Shown here: in pieces, positions 4,251-5,997 of the stretch | Layout of the letters: the number at the start of each line of letters is the position of its first letter | Position numbering within the stretch: position 1 is the stretch's first letter | Source of the DNA: CAIRYW01 sp964555825 | GTDB taxonomy: Bacteria > Patescibacteriota > Minisyncoccia > Phycocordibacterales > CAIRYW01 | Length of the DNA: 5,997 bases | NCBI GenBank assembly: GCA_964555825.1 | Contig: CAZKTY010000043.1 | Span: forward strand, 1-5,997 | Reading direction: 5' to 3' | The notes under the pieces: model-generated | Database searches by the model: none | What the model saw: the letters and a program-made list of their open reading frames with translations, nothing else | Told to the model about the DNA's origin: nothing | Program-made: the position numbers and the translations under genes

Positions 4251-5885
4251 ATGAAAAAAAGCCACAAATATATCTTCGTAGTAGGGGGAGTTATGTCCGG
4301 AGTTGGAAAAGGTGTCACTACATCTTCCATAGGAATGCTTCTCCAGTCATGTGGCTATAAGATAAATATTGTAAAGGTAGATCCTTACCTAAACGTTGAT
4401 GCAGGTACAATGAATCCTACAGAACATGGTGAGGTCTTTGTTCTTAATTCAGGACTTGAGACCGATCAGGATATGGGAAACTATGAAAGATTTTTGAACA
4501 GAGATATTTCTGAGAATTGTTATATGACCAGCGGTATGGTCTATAAATCTGTTATCGAAAGAGAAAGATCTCTTGGATACGGAGGTAAGTGTGTTGAGGC
4601 TATTCCAGATATTCGCGATGAGATAATCAGCCGTTTCAATCTTGCAGCAGATAAATCAAATTCAGAGATCTCCATAATTGAGATCGGAGGAACTGTTGGA
4701 GACTATCAAAATATAATGTTCATCGAAGCTGCAAGAGTTCTAAAGATCCGCAATCCCAAGGATGTCATTTTTATAATGGTCTCTTATCTTCCTGTTCCAG
4801 GAATGCTCGGAGAAATGAAAAGCAAGCCAACACAGAATGCAATGAGAATGCTTAACTCCTATGGAGTTCAGGCAGATATTCTTGTTGCAAGAAGTGAGGT
4901 TGCTATGGATGAGAAGAGAAGAGAAAAGATCGCGATCTCTTGCAGTATTCCAAAGGACTATGTCATTTCAGCTCCTGATGTTGGAGTTATCTATGAAGTT
5001 GCAGAGAATTTTGAAAAAGGAAATTTCAGTAAAATTGTTCTTGATCTAATTAGTTTGCCAAAGAGACCTATCGATCTTACTCCTTGGAAGAATTTTATTT
5101 CAAAGACTAAGAAGACTGAGAGGGAGGTAAAGATCGGAGTTGTAGGAAAATATTTTGATACTGGAGATTTTACTCTGTCTGATGCTTATCTGTCTGTTAT
5201 TGAGGCTGTTAAATTCTCTTCATATCACAATGGAGCAAAAGCAAAATTGACCTGGCTTAATTCAAAAGATTTTGAGAAAGATCCAAACAAATTAAATGGA
5301 CTTAAGGAATTCGATGGAATAATCGTTCCTGGAGGATTTGGAGAAACAGGGATCGAAGGAAAGCTTTCAGCTATTAGATATGCAAGAGAGAACAAGATCC
5401 CTTACTTTGGACTTTGCTACGGAATGCAGCTTATGGTTATCGAATATGCAAGGAATGTCTTGGGTTGGAAAGATGCAAGCACATCTGAGATCACAAAGAA
5501 ATCTGAACACTTGGTTATCGACATAATGCCAGAGCAAGAGAAAAAACTTTTGAGCAAAGACTTTGGAGGATCAATGAGACTTGGTGCATATCCTGCTGTT
5601 ATAAAAGATGGAACGATCGCATTCTCAAGCTACAAGACAGTTTCCATCTCAGAGAGACACAGACACCGATATGAGGTCAATCCAGAGTTCATAAAAGACA
5701 TAGAAAAAGCTGGCTTGGTATTTTCAGCAACATCACCAGACGGAAAATTGATGGAAATTGCCGAACTTCCAAAGTCAAAGCACCCGTTCTTCCTAGGAAC
5801 TCAATTCCATCCAGAATTCAAAGCTAGACCACTTTCTCCTCATCCATTGTTCACAGCTTTCATAAAAGCAGCTCTAAAGAAGTAA
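4251..5885 (+). CDS. pyrG: CTP synthase (glutamine-hydrolysing)
   Basis: Cytosolic enzyme making CTP from UTP, ATP and glutamine, the last step of de novo pyrimidine nucleotide synthesis. At 544 residues it is full length (E. coli 545). The N-terminal synthase domain (about 1-270) has the P-loop SGVGKGVTT (16-24, K20), KVDPYLNVDAGT (42-53) and the Mg-binding acids D74 and E144. It also has the nucleotide triphosphate contact segment GEMKSKPTQ (187-195). The C-terminal class I glutamine amidotransferase domain (about 290-544) has GGFGETGIEGK (oxyanion region), nucleophile C389 in GLCYGMQ, and H520/E522 in QFHPEF completing the triad. SERHRHRYEVN is also intact. Unlike E. coli it has GDYQN instead of GDIES, EAIPD instead of QVIPH, and Y instead of L after the catalytic Cys. 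I remember the first and last as common in CPR enzymes. It starts 2 nt after the ftsX stop, so it is probably co-transcribed with ftsEX. Confidence 0.97.
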   Translation: MKKSHKYIFVVGGVMSGVGKGVTTSSIGMLLQSCGYKINIVKVDPYLNVDAGTMNPTEHGEVFVLNSGLETDQDMGNYERFLNRDISENCYMTSGMVYKSVIERERSLGYGGKCVEAIPDIRDEIISRFNLAADKSNSEISIIEIGGTVGDYQNIMFIEAARVLKIRNPKDVIFIMVSYLPVPGMLGEMKSKPTQNAMRMLNSYGVQADILVARSEVAMDEKRREKIAISCSIPKDYVISAPDVGVIYEVAENFEKGNFSKIVLDLISLPKRPIDLTPWKNFISKTKKTEREVKIGVVGKYFDTGDFTLSDAYLSVIEAVKFSSYHNGAKAKLTWLNSKDFEKDPNKLNGLKEFDGIIVPGGFGETGIEGKLSAIRYARENKIPYFGLCYGMQLMVIEYARNVLGWKDASTSEITKKSEHLVIDIMPEQEKKLLSKDFGGSMRLGAYPAVIKDGTIAFSSYKTVSISERHRHRYEVNPEFIKDIEKAGLVFSATSPDGKLMEIAELPKSKHPFFLGTQFHPEFKARPLSPHPLFTAFIKAALKK

Positions 5886-5909
5886 TTTTTTGATTTTTTC
5901 TTCAAAAAA
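5886..5909 (+). terminator. Possible weak terminator after pyrG
   Basis: TTTTTTGA (5886-5893) can pair with TCAAAAAA (5902-5909) across an 8-nt T-rich loop. The stem is almost all A-U and no T-run follows the second arm, so this is a marginal candidate. The T-rich stretch directly after the stop codon is the main support. Confidence 0.25.
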
Positions 5910-5934
5910 CGCTAGAGTAATGGAGTTTTAAGCC

Positions 5935-5952
5935 TTGCAGGTTTTCCTGCAG
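5935..5952 (+). other. Short hairpin in the 3' intergenic region
   Basis: TGCAGG (5936-5941), loop TTTT, CCTGCA (5946-5951) form a perfect 6-bp stem, extendable by one T-G pair. No U-run follows on either strand, so it is not a clear terminator. The rest of 5886-5997 holds no recognisable gene. Confidence 0.4.
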
Positions 5953-5997
5953 ATCAATGAACATTTGAGGGTGAGATCAGGATTCGGTGTTTTGAGT

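Noticed and set aside
4861..5526. Two short plus-strand frames inside pyrG (4861-5049 and 5338-5526)
   Set aside because: They are out of frame within pyrG, have low-complexity composition and show no recognisable motif.
5930..5997. Possible C-terminal end of a minus-strand gene at the right edge (about 22 codons, ending in KTCKA)
   Set aside because: The frame is open to the edge, but the peptide is short and matches nothing I recognise.

Overview
This is a gene-dense, AT-rich bacterial segment with seven protein-coding genes and two tRNA genes. The proteins look like those of the Candidate Phyla Radiation (Patescibacteria). The strongest hint is the CTP synthase, whose sequence variants (GDYQN after the GTVG motif, GLCYGMQ at the glutaminase nucleophile, a TGDFTLSDAY segment) match the CPR type as I remember it. 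Compact spacing, a shortened release factor 2 and starts without Shine-Dalgarno sequences also fit. No 16S rRNA or ribosomal protein is present, so the lineage is an inference. A UGA-recoding lineage is unlikely, because a release factor with the RF2-type SPF motif is encoded and all genes read through in the standard code.

Layout: the left edge cuts into a class I SAM-dependent methyltransferase (1-519, +). A DUF5069 protein follows (553-1002, +), then a tRNA-Thr(GGU) gene (1060-1135, +) closed by a strong symmetrical terminator (1145-1177). That terminator also serves the convergent DUF378 small membrane protein (1196-1426, -). An intergenic region of about 170 bp with divergent promoter-like elements leads into a second tRNA-Thr, anticodon CGU (1599-1674, +). 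Only 15 nt later comes prfB (1690-2562, +). A 79-bp gap with a promoter-like sequence and nested palindromes precedes the tightly packed set ftsE (2642-3322), ftsX (3328-4248) and pyrG (4251-5885). The last 112 bp contain no recognisable gene.

How the genes work together: prfB, ftsE and ftsX in this order is a widespread bacterial arrangement. FtsE (ATPase) and FtsX (membrane protein) form an ABC-type complex that couples cell division to peptidoglycan hydrolase activation. Here pyrG, the enzyme making CTP, starts 2 nt after ftsX, which suggests one ftsE-ftsX-pyrG transcript. The tRNA-Thr/prfB junction suggests those two are co-transcribed and that prfB mRNA is released by tRNA processing.

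I see no mobile element, CRISPR array or defence system. This is mostly ordinary housekeeping sequence. The points most worth a second look are the RF2 lacking about 75 residues of domain 1, a tRNA-Thr with C instead of U at position 55, and the nested palindromes between the -35 and -10 of the ftsE promoter.
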